Shown here piece by piece: positions 8,574 to 16,558 of a DNA stretch of 64,000 nt. The translations under genes and the position numbers were made by a program. Every line of letters starts with the position of its first letter. Within the stretch, counting starts at the first letter, position 1. The stretch is from the NCBI RefSeq assembly GCF_023195755.1, contig NZ_CP096203.1, forward strand, positions 620,001 through 684,000. The letters are read 5' to 3'. The notes beneath the pieces are model-generated. The model searched no databases. It had not been told where the DNA came from and worked only from the letters and a program-made list of their open reading frames with translations. Origin of the DNA: Chryseobacterium nepalense. Lineage in GTDB: Bacteria > Bacteroidota > Bacteroidia > Flavobacteriales > Weeksellaceae.

Positions 8574-8618
8574 TTAACTGCGCAGATCTTTCAAAAACTG
8601 TTCCAAAGAATGCTGCTG
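8574..8618 (-). pseudogene. Remnant of an ftsK 3' end
   Basis: Read on the - strand in one frame this gives QQHSLEQFLKDLRS and a stop. The intact ftsK ends DLHSLEQFLDDLKG and a stop 98 bases upstream. Nine of the last eleven aligned residues before the final two are identical or similar, while several codons differ at the third base, so this is a diverged copy, not a recent duplication. It has no open frame of useful length upstream: a TGA lies in frame after about 15 further codons. Confidence 0.65.
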
Positions 8619-8671
8619 TTTTTTATCATTACAAATAGAAATGATAGACAGTATTTTAGAATTTTCTCAGG

Positions 8672-11182
8672 TTATCCTTTTAAATCATCCAGAAACTGTT
8701 CAAGCGAATGAAGATCACTGATGAGAACCTCTCTGGCTTTAGCACCGTTAAATCCGCCTACAATTCCGCTTGCTTCCAGTTGGTCCATAATTCTCCCAGC
8801 TCTGTTGTAGCCAAGCTTTAATTGCCTTTGAAGCATGGAAGTAGAGCCCTGCTGTGTAGAAACAATAATTCTTGCCGCTTCTTCAAACAAAGCATCTTTC
8901 TCATTAGGGTCGAAAGTTCCTACCGTACTTGCAGAATCTTCGGAAACATATTCAGGAAGAATAAATGCTGAAGCATATCCTTTTTGTTCACCGATATATT
9001 CAGCAAGTCTTTCTACTTCCGGTGTATCTACAAATGCACACTGAAGTCTTAAAATTTCATTTCCGTTAAAATACAGCATATCTCCCTTACCAATCAGCTG
9101 ATCTGCACCCGGAGAATCCAGAATCGTTCTGGAATCTACACTTGAAATTACCCTGAAAGCTGCTCTAGCCGGGAAATTGGCCTTAATCATACCTGTAATT
9201 ACGTTTACTGATGGTCTTTGGGTGGCAACAATTAAGTGAATTCCTACTGCTCTGGCAAGCTGCGCCAGTCTTGCAATCGGAAGTTCAACTTCTTTCCCTG
9301 CAGTCATGATAAGATCTGCGAACTCATCAACTACCAGAACAATATAAGGTAAATAACGGTGTCCGTTTTCAGGATTCAGTTTTCTTTCCGAGAATTTTTT
9401 ATTGTATTCTTTTAAATTTTTACAGAATGCATTTTTCAGAAGATCATATCTTGTATCCATCTCAATACAAAGAGAATTCAGGGTATTGATTACCTTATTG
9501 GTATCGGTAATAATGGCTTCCTCTGCATCCGGAAGTTTCGCCAGATAATGTCTTTCTATTTTTGAATATAATGAAAGTTCCACCTTTTTAGGATCTACCA
9601 TTACGAATTTCAATTCACTCGGATGTTTCTTATATAAAAGTGAGGTAAGAATTGCGTTGATACCCACGGATTTCCCCTGTCCCGTTGCACCTGCCATTAA
9701 GAGGTGAGGCATTTTGGAAAGGTCTGCCATGAAAATTTCGTTGGAAATCGTTTTCCCGAAAACCACAGGAAGATCCATATCCGTATTCTGGAATTTCTGG
9801 GATGCAATTACCGAACGCATAGAAACCATGGTAGGATTTTTTCTTGGAACTTCAATCCCGATGGTTCCTTTGCCCGGCATCGGAGCAATAATCCGGATTC
9901 CCAATGCGGAAAGATTCAGGGCGATATCATCCTGAAGTTTTTTTATCGCCGCAACACGGATTCCCGCTTCCGGAACAATTTCATACAAAGTTACTGTCGG
10001 ACCAATAGTAGCCTTGATTTCAGCAATTCCTACATTGAAATTTTTAAGCAGTCCGACAATTTTATTTTTGTTTTCTTCCAGTTCTTCTTTATTAATAGAA
10101 ATTTCCTCATTTCCGTAATCCTTTAAAAGATCAACAGTCGGCATCTGGAAATTAGCTAAATCTAATTTATGATCGTACAGTCCGTGTTTTTCTACCAGTT
10201 CCTGGGATTTCCTGTCGGAATCATCCAAAATATCCACTACAGGAGCAACTTCTACTTTAAATTTAATATCATCTTCAGCCACAATTGCTGTTGAAGCCGC
10301 CGGTTTGATGTCAAAAGCCTGTTCAGGACTTGGCATTGGAACAGAAGGCTTCGGACTCAGATCTACGTGTAATGGTTGTGAAAAATCATTTTTATCATCT
10401 TCAAAAGATGTTTTGTTTGGGGTTACGATCGTTTCAACTTCAGCAGCAACCGGTACATGTTCCGTTTTAACGGGCTTTATGGTTTCCGTAACGGTAATTT
10501 TGGAAGGAATATTCTCTGCATTTTCAGCTTCTTCAATGAGTTCATCATCCGCCTCAAAATTTTCATCAGAACTTGGCATCATGGATTTTACCCTTCCAAT
10601 AGTATTTTCATTGAGATCATTCAGCTTAGATTTGATAGAACTCGGGCGAAGATTGAATTCTAAAATAAAATATAACGCAATGCTTGAAATTAAAACCAGC
10701 CATAGACCATAAGAGCCAATAATTGTATTCAGGGAATCCATGATCTGATACCCGTACACACCGCTCAGAACACCCTGACCCTTTGTAATAGCTCCGAATA
10801 AAATAGGAAGCCAGCAAATAAAAAACAAGGAATGTCCAACAGTTTTCCACGGTTTAAACATTTTCTTTTTAAGAATAATCGTTCCGAAAACTAAAAACAG
10901 AAAAGCAATGATGAAAGAAGCCACGCCAATACTTTCGAAAATGAAAATATTTCCGAGCCAGTCGCCCAGCTTTCCGAAGAGGTTGGAAGATTTAATGCTT
11001 TTATCCAGCATGGTTCCGGCCTGACTCTGGTCTGCCTTCCAATTCATCAGATAGGAAACAAATGAAAAGGTGAGAACCACGGAAAAAAGAATAAAGGTAA
11101 GCCCGAAGAATACTCTCGGCTTCGATAAAAATCTGCCTTTTTCAGGCAATTCCTGTTGTTTTTTTTGTGTGTTTTTATCCAT
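8672..11182 (-). CDS. ftsK: DNA translocase FtsK
   Basis: 836 residues from the ATG at 11182. Four or five membrane helices in the first 190 residues, a low-complexity acidic/proline linker to about 310, then the motor: alpha domain, Walker A GATGQGKS near residue 497, Walker B with VLVVDEFADL near 612, and the DNA-reading gamma winged helix at the C-terminus (SMLQRQLKLGYNRAGRIMDQLE). FtsK anchors in the division septum and pumps chromosome ends to allow XerCD resolution and cell division. A TTG at 11197 would add five residues but lies within the promoter box, so the ATG is preferred. A diverged copy of its last codons lies downstream at 8574-8618. Confidence 0.96.
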   Translation of the reverse strand: MDKNTQKKQQELPEKGRFLSKPRVFFGLTFILFSVVLTFSFVSYLMNWKADQSQAGTMLDKSIKSSNLFGKLGDWLGNIFIFESIGVASFIIAFLFLVFGTIILKKKMFKPWKTVGHSLFFICWLPILFGAITKGQGVLSGVYGYQIMDSLNTIIGSYGLWLVLISSIALYFILEFNLRPSSIKSKLNDLNENTIGRVKSMMPSSDENFEADDELIEEAENAENIPSKITVTETIKPVKTEHVPVAAEVETIVTPNKTSFEDDKNDFSQPLHVDLSPKPSVPMPSPEQAFDIKPAASTAIVAEDDIKFKVEVAPVVDILDDSDRKSQELVEKHGLYDHKLDLANFQMPTVDLLKDYGNEEISINKEELEENKNKIVGLLKNFNVGIAEIKATIGPTVTLYEIVPEAGIRVAAIKKLQDDIALNLSALGIRIIAPMPGKGTIGIEVPRKNPTMVSMRSVIASQKFQNTDMDLPVVFGKTISNEIFMADLSKMPHLLMAGATGQGKSVGINAILTSLLYKKHPSELKFVMVDPKKVELSLYSKIERHYLAKLPDAEEAIITDTNKVINTLNSLCIEMDTRYDLLKNAFCKNLKEYNKKFSERKLNPENGHRYLPYIVLVVDEFADLIMTAGKEVELPIARLAQLARAVGIHLIVATQRPSVNVITGMIKANFPARAAFRVISSVDSRTILDSPGADQLIGKGDMLYFNGNEILRLQCAFVDTPEVERLAEYIGEQKGYASAFILPEYVSEDSASTVGTFDPNEKDALFEEAARIIVSTQQGSTSMLQRQLKLGYNRAGRIMDQLEASGIVGGFNGAKAREVLISDLHSLEQFLDDLKG

Positions 11183-11194
11183 AATGTACTGTGG

Positions 11195-11202
11195 CAAATT
11201 TA
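11195..11202 (-). promoter_or_regulatory. ftsK promoter -7 box
   Basis: TAAATTTG on the - strand, an exact TAnnTTTG match, 12 bases before the ATG at 11182. The implied 5' leader is only a few bases long. Confidence 0.6.
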
Positions 11203-11443
11203 ATGTTTTTCAACATTAAAACTGGTGTATTACCGGGAAGAATATTATTATTTATTTGTCGGAAAATTATCAACGTGATTCCGTTTTACAGAAACTAAAA
11301 TATTTAAAATAATTCAATTTTGATTTAATTTTTTTCATTAAAGTTTTTGTAAAGAGTGTTGTTGCCAATGCGCTGTTTTAGCAGATACCACACATTAATT
11401 TAAATAAAATTATTATAATCTCTAAATAACAAATTAAATTGTC
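11203..11443. other. AT-rich intergenic stretch
   Basis: Divergent gap between ftsK and the ResB-CcsA gene (the whole gap is about 420 bases). Apart from the ftsK promoter on the left and a possible 39-residue ORF and a promoter on the right, I see no gene, hairpin with a T-run, or repeat here. Confidence 0.5.
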
Positions 11444-11563
11444 ATGAAAAAATTCTTAATTATTATATTTTTATCACTCTGTTTAATATTATTAAGAACG
11501 GTTAAAAATAACACTTATCAATGGCAAAGTGATAAAAAACAGCTTTTTTTCACGGCATTGTAG
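11444..11563 (+). CDS. Possible 39-residue membrane peptide
   Basis: ATG to TAG, 39 codons. The product starts MKKFLIIIFLSLCLILL, a basic N-terminus and one hydrophobic segment, then a polar tail ending QLFFTAL. It could be a small single-pass membrane protein or a decayed signal peptide. It ends 12 bases before the promoter box of the next gene. There is no lipobox-like sequence after the Cys at position 13 and no recognisable family, so chance coding remains quite possible. Confidence 0.3.
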   Translation: MKKFLIIIFLSLCLILLRTVKNNTYQWQSDKKQLFFTAL

Positions 11564-11574
11564 TTTATCATCCT

Positions 11575-11582
11575 TATTTTTG
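11575..11582 (+). promoter_or_regulatory. Promoter -7 box of the ResB-CcsA gene
   Basis: TATTTTTG, an exact TAnnTTTG match, 19 bases upstream of the ATG at 11602. Confidence 0.6.
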
Positions 11583-11601
11583 CGTATCAAGTATATATAA
11601 C

Positions 11602-14600
11602 ATGAAGAAGCTCCAGGATATTCTTATCTCGACCAGAACAATGGCTGTGTTGTTACTGGTGTACGCATTTGCGATGGCATATGCAACGTTCTTAGAAAAT
11701 GACTACGGAACTCCAACAGCAAAAGCTTTAATTTATGAGGCATGGTGGTTTGAATTAATCATGCTTCTGCTTATTCTCAATTTCATAGGAAATATTGGAA
11801 GATACAGACTCTGGAAGAGAGAAAAATGGCCGGTGCTGGTTTTTCACCTTGCCTTTGTACTGATATTTATTGGTGGTGCCATTACAAGATATATCAGTTT
11901 TGAAGGGACAATGCACATCCGGGAAGGAGAAACTTCCAATGAAATTGTAACGGATAAAAACTTCCTTAAAATTCAGATTGAGGAAAAAGGTGATGTTCTT
12001 AATTATCAGGATATTCCGTATCTAATGTCTCCATTACACAAAGATTTACAGGCTACCTATGATTTTCATGGAAAAGAAGTGAAAGTCATTGCAAAAGAGT
12101 ATGTTCAAAGAAAAAAAGATAGTCTCGTGGCTGACCCTAATGGCGCCGAATATCTTCATTTGGTATCAACAGGACAAACCGGAAGACAGAATATTTTCAT
12201 TAAACCCGGAGAAACAAAATCAATCAACGGAACGTTGGTGACTTTCAACAGAGCCATTGAAGGTGCGGTTGAATTTAAAAATGAAGGCGGAAAGTTATTC
12301 ATCAAAACACCGGTTGATGCGAGCTATATGACCATGGCCACTCAGGCTACAGGGAGTACAGTAAAAGACGAATTCCAGCCATTGGCTTTAAGAAGTTTAT
12401 ATTCAATTAACGAATTAAAGCTGGTTGTTCCTGAAGGTCTTAAAAAAGGAAAATTAATGGCAATTGAAGGCGACAGAAAAAAAGATCAGGCTGTGCCTGA
12501 TATGCTCACTGTTGAAATTCAGGGTCCGAAAACAAAGCAGTTGGTAGACCTTTCAGTTGAAAAAGGAAACCCGAATGCCTACAAACAGGTTACAATGGAC
12601 GGATTGAATATCATGATTGGTTTTGGTCCGAAAATTTACAATACGCCTTTCTCACTTAAACTCGATGATTTCGTAATGGAAACATATCCTGGAAGCTCAT
12701 CTCCAAGTGCTTATGAAAGCCATATTAAAATCATTGATGAAGGCAAGCAGACCCCATTTAAAATTTATATGAACCACGTGCTTAATCATAAAGGCTACCG
12801 ATTCTTCCAGTCAAGTTTTGATCCGGACAGAATGGGGACGGTACTTTCCGTAAATCATGATTTCTGGGGAACATTGATTTCTTACATTGGCTACACGTTC
12901 TTATTTGGTGGAATGTTCTTTATGTTCTTCTGGAAAGGAACTCATTTCTGGAAGCTTAATAAAATGCTGAAAGATGTCAACAAGAAAAGGGTAGTAACCA
13001 TATTATTAATATTACTAAGCTTCGGACTGAATGCTCAAAAAATAGAAACCCACGGCACTACTGACGGCAGCAGGGAACATATCCACACAGAGGGAGAACA
13101 GCATAATCATGATGCTGAAGTTGCTCCGGCCCAATCAGGTTCTGCAGCTCCTTCCGAATCTCATACAAAAATCAGAAGCGTTTCCGCTGATGAAATTATC
13201 GCACAAAACAAAATCAGTGCAGAACATGCCGATAAATTCGGGTATCTTTTGGTTCAGAATTTTGAAGGAAGAATTGTCCCTCTCAATACACAGGCTCTGG
13301 ATGTTTTAAGAAAGCTTTACAAAAGAGATGAATTTAAAGGGACTGATGGAAAATCACTTTCTGCTAACCAATGGTTTTTATCAATCAATACAAATCCTGA
13401 TAACTGGATTGCAGTTCCTTTAATAAAAGTAGGAACAAAAGGCGGAGACGCCCTGAAAGAAAAAACAAAAGCAGATGAGGACGGATATACCAGTTTATTA
13501 AATCTTATTCCTTCTGATGCCAACGGAAATCTTCATTATGTGTTGGAAAAGGATTATAACACAGCCTTCCGTAAAAAAGCTTCCGAGCAGACCAATTATG
13601 ACAAAGAGGTAATTGCCGTTAATGAAAGAGTACAGGTATTCCAGGAAATATTCTCAGGACAGTTTATGAGGATTGTTCCTGTGAAAAACGATCCTAATCA
13701 TACGTGGCACTCCTGGCTAAATCAAAAGTTTGAACCAGATACAGAATCTCAGCAGGTAATGGGACCATATCTTGCGGAAGTTCTTGTTGCACAACAAACC
13801 GGTGACTGGAAAAGAGCGGATGCAGAGCTTACAAAACTTTCGGATTATCAGCAGAAGTGGGGTAAGGCAGTCGTTCCTGCCAAATCCAAAGTTGAGCTTG
13901 AAGTTTTCATGAATAAGGTGAATATCAATTTCAAACTATTGATTTTCTACACGATCATCGGCGGACTTCTTTTACTACTGGGATTTGTAGAATTATTCAA
14001 ACCGAATAAAGTCTTAAACAAAACCATTAAAGCAATTATTGTAATCGGAGCTGTAGGGTATTTCTTCCATTTCCTTGGACTGGTGGCAAGATGGTATATT
14101 TCCGGACATGCACCATGGAGTAACGGATATGAAGCGATTATTTTCATTTCGTGGGTGGGAATTACAGCAGGACTATTGTTATATAGAAATTCAAACGCCT
14201 TGATTCCGGCAGCCGGATTTATGGTTGCAGTTATCATGATGGGATTTGCGCACGGCGGTTCGGCTCTTGATCCACAGATTACACCGCTGGTTCCTGTACT
14301 GAAATCGTACTGGCTAATTATACACGTAGCCATTATTACATCCAGCTACGGATTCTTTGCCCTGTCGATGATTATTGCTGTGATCAGTCTTGTATTTTAT
14401 ATCATTTCAAATAAAGAAACTTACAAATTACACCACGATACGACTTTGAAAGAACTGGTGATTGTTTCTGAAATGTCTTTAACAATAGGTTTATTTGCAT
14501 TAACGGTAGGAAACTTCCTGGGAGGAATCTGGGCCAATGAATCGTGGGGAAGATACTGGAGCTGGGACCCGAAAGAAACATGGGCTTTCATTTCCATTAT

Positions 14601-14856
14601 GGTGTATGCGTTTGTTCTACACATGAGATTGGTTCCTGGTTTACGAAGCAGATGGGCGTTCCACGTGGCAACAATGTTTGCATTCTGTTCGATGGTAATG
14701 ACGTATTTCGGAGTAAATTATTACCTGAGCGGACTTCACTCTTATGCAGCAGGAGATCCTGTTCCGGTTCCGGCTTGGGTATATATCGGACTTGGAACAA
14801 TGGCACTCTTATCAGCCGTTTCGTATTACAAGTTTAGAATCTTAAATAAAAAATAA
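11602..14856 (+). CDS. ccsBA: ResB-CcsA fusion, cytochrome c maturation protein
   Basis: 1084 residues. N-terminal ResB/CcsB part: helices at about 12-30, 45-65 and 72-95, a large periplasmic part to about 425, then a helix near 430-450. From about 460 a second hydrophobic segment (VVTILLILLSFGLNAQ) resembles an internal signal peptide and opens a His-rich periplasmic region (HIHTEGEQHNHD). The C-terminal CcsA part starts near 775 and contains the heme-handling WWD-type motif WGRYWSWDPKETWAF near residue 981. The family exports heme and attaches it to apocytochrome c (system II). Such single-chain fusions are known in Bacteroidetes and epsilonproteobacteria. Monocistronic, with its own promoter and a good terminator at 14879-14910. 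Confidence 0.93.
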   Translation: MKKLQDILISTRTMAVLLLVYAFAMAYATFLENDYGTPTAKALIYEAWWFELIMLLLILNFIGNIGRYRLWKREKWPVLVFHLAFVLIFIGGAITRYISFEGTMHIREGETSNEIVTDKNFLKIQIEEKGDVLNYQDIPYLMSPLHKDLQATYDFHGKEVKVIAKEYVQRKKDSLVADPNGAEYLHLVSTGQTGRQNIFIKPGETKSINGTLVTFNRAIEGAVEFKNEGGKLFIKTPVDASYMTMATQATGSTVKDEFQPLALRSLYSINELKLVVPEGLKKGKLMAIEGDRKKDQAVPDMLTVEIQGPKTKQLVDLSVEKGNPNAYKQVTMDGLNIMIGFGPKIYNTPFSLKLDDFVMETYPGSSSPSAYESHIKIIDEGKQTPFKIYMNHVLNHKGYRFFQSSFDPDRMGTVLSVNHDFWGTLISYIGYTFLFGGMFFMFFWKGTHFWKLNKMLKDVNKKRVVTILLILLSFGLNAQKIETHGTTDGSREHIHTEGEQHNHDAEVAPAQSGSAAPSESHTKIRSVSADEIIAQNKISAEHADKFGYLLVQNFEGRIVPLNTQALDVLRKLYKRDEFKGTDGKSLSANQWFLSINTNPDNWIAVPLIKVGTKGGDALKEKTKADEDGYTSLLNLIPSDANGNLHYVLEKDYNTAFRKKASEQTNYDKEVIAVNERVQVFQEIFSGQFMRIVPVKNDPNHTWHSWLNQKFEPDTESQQVMGPYLAEVLVAQQTGDWKRADAELTKLSDYQQKWGKAVVPAKSKVELEVFMNKVNINFKLLIFYTIIGGLLLLLGFVELFKPNKVLNKTIKAIIVIGAVGYFFHFLGLVARWYISGHAPWSNGYEAIIFISWVGITAGLLLYRNSNALIPAAGFMVAVIMMGFAHGGSALDPQITPLVPVLKSYWLIIHVAIITSSYGFFALSMIIAVISLVFYIISNKETYKLHHDTTLKELVIVSEMSLTIGLFALTVGNFLGGIWANESWGRYWSWDPKETWAFISIMVYAFVLHMRLVPGLRSRWAFHVATMFAFCSMVMTYFGVNYYLSGLHSYAAGDPVPVPAWVYIGLGTMALLSAVSYYKFRILNKK

Positions 14857-14878
14857 ATTTTAATTTATCATTCATACC

Positions 14879-14910
14879 ATCCCTGAAATTAATTTTTCAG
14901 GGATTTTTTT
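14879..14910 (+). terminator. Terminator after the ResB-CcsA gene
   Basis: Perfect 10-bp stem ATCCCTGAAA / TTTCAGGGAT, 6-base loop, followed by six T. Confidence 0.85.
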
Positions 14911-15124
14911 ATACTGGCTATTTAATTTAAACCGAAGAACAAATGTCTGATTCGCGCAAGTTTTGGGGATTTTAAGTACTAAATTTAAATTTTAGCATTC
15001 AGATTCCAAACCTGAACTTTTGTTTCTTTGATTCAAATCAAAAAAATTTAAAATAAATAATTTTAATGTAAAAAAATCATATCTTTATGATATCAAATTA
15101 ATATCAAAATTAAAAATCAATATC

Positions 15125-15991
15125 ATGGAAAAAATCCTTAAACCGATGTCCGGATATATTACTTTAGTAATCTGTCTTGGACTTTTCATTGCTTCAATTT
15201 ACCTGTTTGCAATAGGAATTGATGAGAACATTACATTTGTTGTTCTTTCAATAGTTGCCTTTATTGTATTCTGTTTCTTCCTGAAAGGCCTGATGATTAT
15301 TCAGCCGAACCATTCAAGAGTATTGAACTTTTTCGGGAAATATGTCGGCACCGTAAAAGATAACGGTTTGTTTTTCATTAATCCTTTATATTCTTCCCAA
15401 AGAATCAGTCTCCGTTCCGAAAATTTACAGGGCCAGACACTGAAAGTAAATGACAAAATGGGAAATCCCATCGAAATTGCTGTCGTTATCGTATGGAAAG
15501 TTGGCGACACTTATAAAGCCGCTTTTGATGTTGAACGTTATTCTGATTTTGTAAAAATGCAGAGCGAGGCTGCGGTACGTCATTTGGCGATGAGTTTTCC
15601 TTACGACAACCTGGAAGACGATCATGCACCGATTACATTAAGAGAAGGCGGGGAAAAAATCAATGCCATTTTGGAACAGGAACTTACAGAGCGTCTTTCA
15701 AAAGCAGGAATTATTATCCAGGAAGCTAGAATTTCCCATCTTGCTTACGCATCGGAGATTGCAGGCGCCATGCTTCAGAGACAGCAAGCAACAGCGATTG
15801 TTGCGGCAAGAACCAAAATTGTGGAAGGAGCCGTAGGGATGGTAGATTTAGCATTAAAGAAACTTTCCGAAGAAAATATTGTGGAGCTCGATGACGAAAG
15901 AAAAGCCGCGATGGTAAGCAACTTAATGGTTGTTTTGTGTGGTGAAAAAGCGGCAACACCTATTTTAAATGCCGGGACACTTTATAATTAA
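15125..15991 (+). CDS. SPFH/band 7 domain membrane protein (slipin-like)
   Basis: 288 residues. Two adjacent hydrophobic segments at about 10-30 and 36-56, then an SPFH (band 7) domain from about 57: IQPNHSRVLNFFGKYVGTVKDNGLFFINPLY is the typical entry. A helical region near 190-240 (EARISHLAYASEIAGAMLQRQQA) is the oligomerising part. Such proteins form large membrane rings or patches and often organise proteases or lipid domains; the substrate here is unknown. A weak promoter box TATCTTTA (last base off consensus) is at 15080-15087. The small ribbon-helix-helix gene starts 50 bases downstream and is likely in the same transcript. Confidence 0.88.
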   Translation: MEKILKPMSGYITLVICLGLFIASIYLFAIGIDENITFVVLSIVAFIVFCFFLKGLMIIQPNHSRVLNFFGKYVGTVKDNGLFFINPLYSSQRISLRSENLQGQTLKVNDKMGNPIEIAVVIVWKVGDTYKAAFDVERYSDFVKMQSEAAVRHLAMSFPYDNLEDDHAPITLREGGEKINAILEQELTERLSKAGIIIQEARISHLAYASEIAGAMLQRQQATAIVAARTKIVEGAVGMVDLALKKLSEENIVELDDERKAAMVSNLMVVLCGEKAATPILNAGTLYN

Positions 15992-16040
15992 ATCAAGATC
16001 AGAATTTTGTTTATACAAACGTCAGAAAAAGTTAACAAAA

Positions 16041-16229
16041 ATGAAATCAGAAAAAACTCATAACACTTCCGAAAATAAAGACAAAAAATCTTTTGTTTTA
16101 AGGATTGATGAGTCTACCTATAAGCTTCTTGAAAAGTGGGCCAATGATGAATTCAGAAGTGTAAACGGACAAATTGAGTTTCTGCTTCATCAAAGCTTAC
16201 TCCATTCCGGAAGGAAGAAAAAAGAATAA
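16041..16229 (+). CDS. Small ribbon-helix-helix (Arc-like) protein
   Basis: 62 residues from the ATG at 16041. After a charged, Lys-rich lead of about 17 residues comes KSFVLRIDESTYKLLEKWANDEFRSVNGQIEFLLHQSLL, which fits a ribbon-helix-helix domain: a short beta strand (SFVLRID) followed by two helices with the NGQIEFLL helix that packs the dimer. Related proteins bind DNA as dimers (Arc, MetJ type). An in-frame ATG at 15969 overlaps the SPFH gene and gives an unconvincing extension. The tight link to an SPFH gene suggests either regulation of that gene or a structural role. Confidence 0.75.
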   Translation: MKSEKTHNTSENKDKKSFVLRIDESTYKLLEKWANDEFRSVNGQIEFLLHQSLLHSGRKKKE

Positions 16230-16245
16230 GATGATACAACCAAAC

Positions 16246-16272
16246 AAAAGCCGAGAAATTTTCTCGGCTTTT
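16246..16272. terminator. Bidirectional terminator between convergent genes
   Basis: AAAAGCCGAGAAA pairs with TTTCTCGGCTTTT across a minimal loop. T-runs lie on both strands, serving the SPFH operon from the left and the 49-residue gene from the right, whose stop codon overlaps the right arm. Confidence 0.85.
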
Positions 16273-16421
16273 TATTTTATACAACTTTGAAGCGTATCTG
16301 CCCCAAAGTAAAATATTACCAGCCAAATCAGCCCTTTAATGGTAAAGAAGGCGAATCCTGCCCATCCAACACGCTTAAACCATTTTTTAAACTTCGAATT
16401 ATTTTCCTGAGAGCTTTCCAT
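16272..16421 (-). CDS. Small single-pass membrane protein, 49 residues
   Basis: ATG at 16421, stop at 16272-16274, 49 residues. A charged N-terminus (MESSQENNSKFKKWFKRVG) precedes one hydrophobic segment (about 20-41) with the order WAGFAFFTIKGLIWLVIFYFG. The pattern of a basic, aromatic-rich start followed by G-F-x-F-F-x-I-K-G-L-x-W recalls short conserved proteins seen in many Flavobacteriia genomes, usually unannotated. Function unknown. It converges on the SPFH/RHH pair and shares the terminator at 16246-16272. Confidence 0.6.
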   Translation of the reverse strand: MESSQENNSKFKKWFKRVGWAGFAFFTIKGLIWLVIFYFGADTLQSCIK

Positions 16422-16558
16422 TTCTGTGTGTCAAAAGATTACCATACAAATATAGTCATGTTTATAATTAGTCCAAATAAAAAATCCGTTAAAAAAATTT
16501 AAATTTTGCAGTTCGTTTAATATTTTTAACTTTAGGGAAAACGAAAAGTAAAATTTTT

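Noticed and set aside
9704-10712. Antisense open frames of 140 and 135 residues over ftsK
   Set aside because: They are opposite a full-length conserved ftsK and show no family features; antisense frames are common over long genes.
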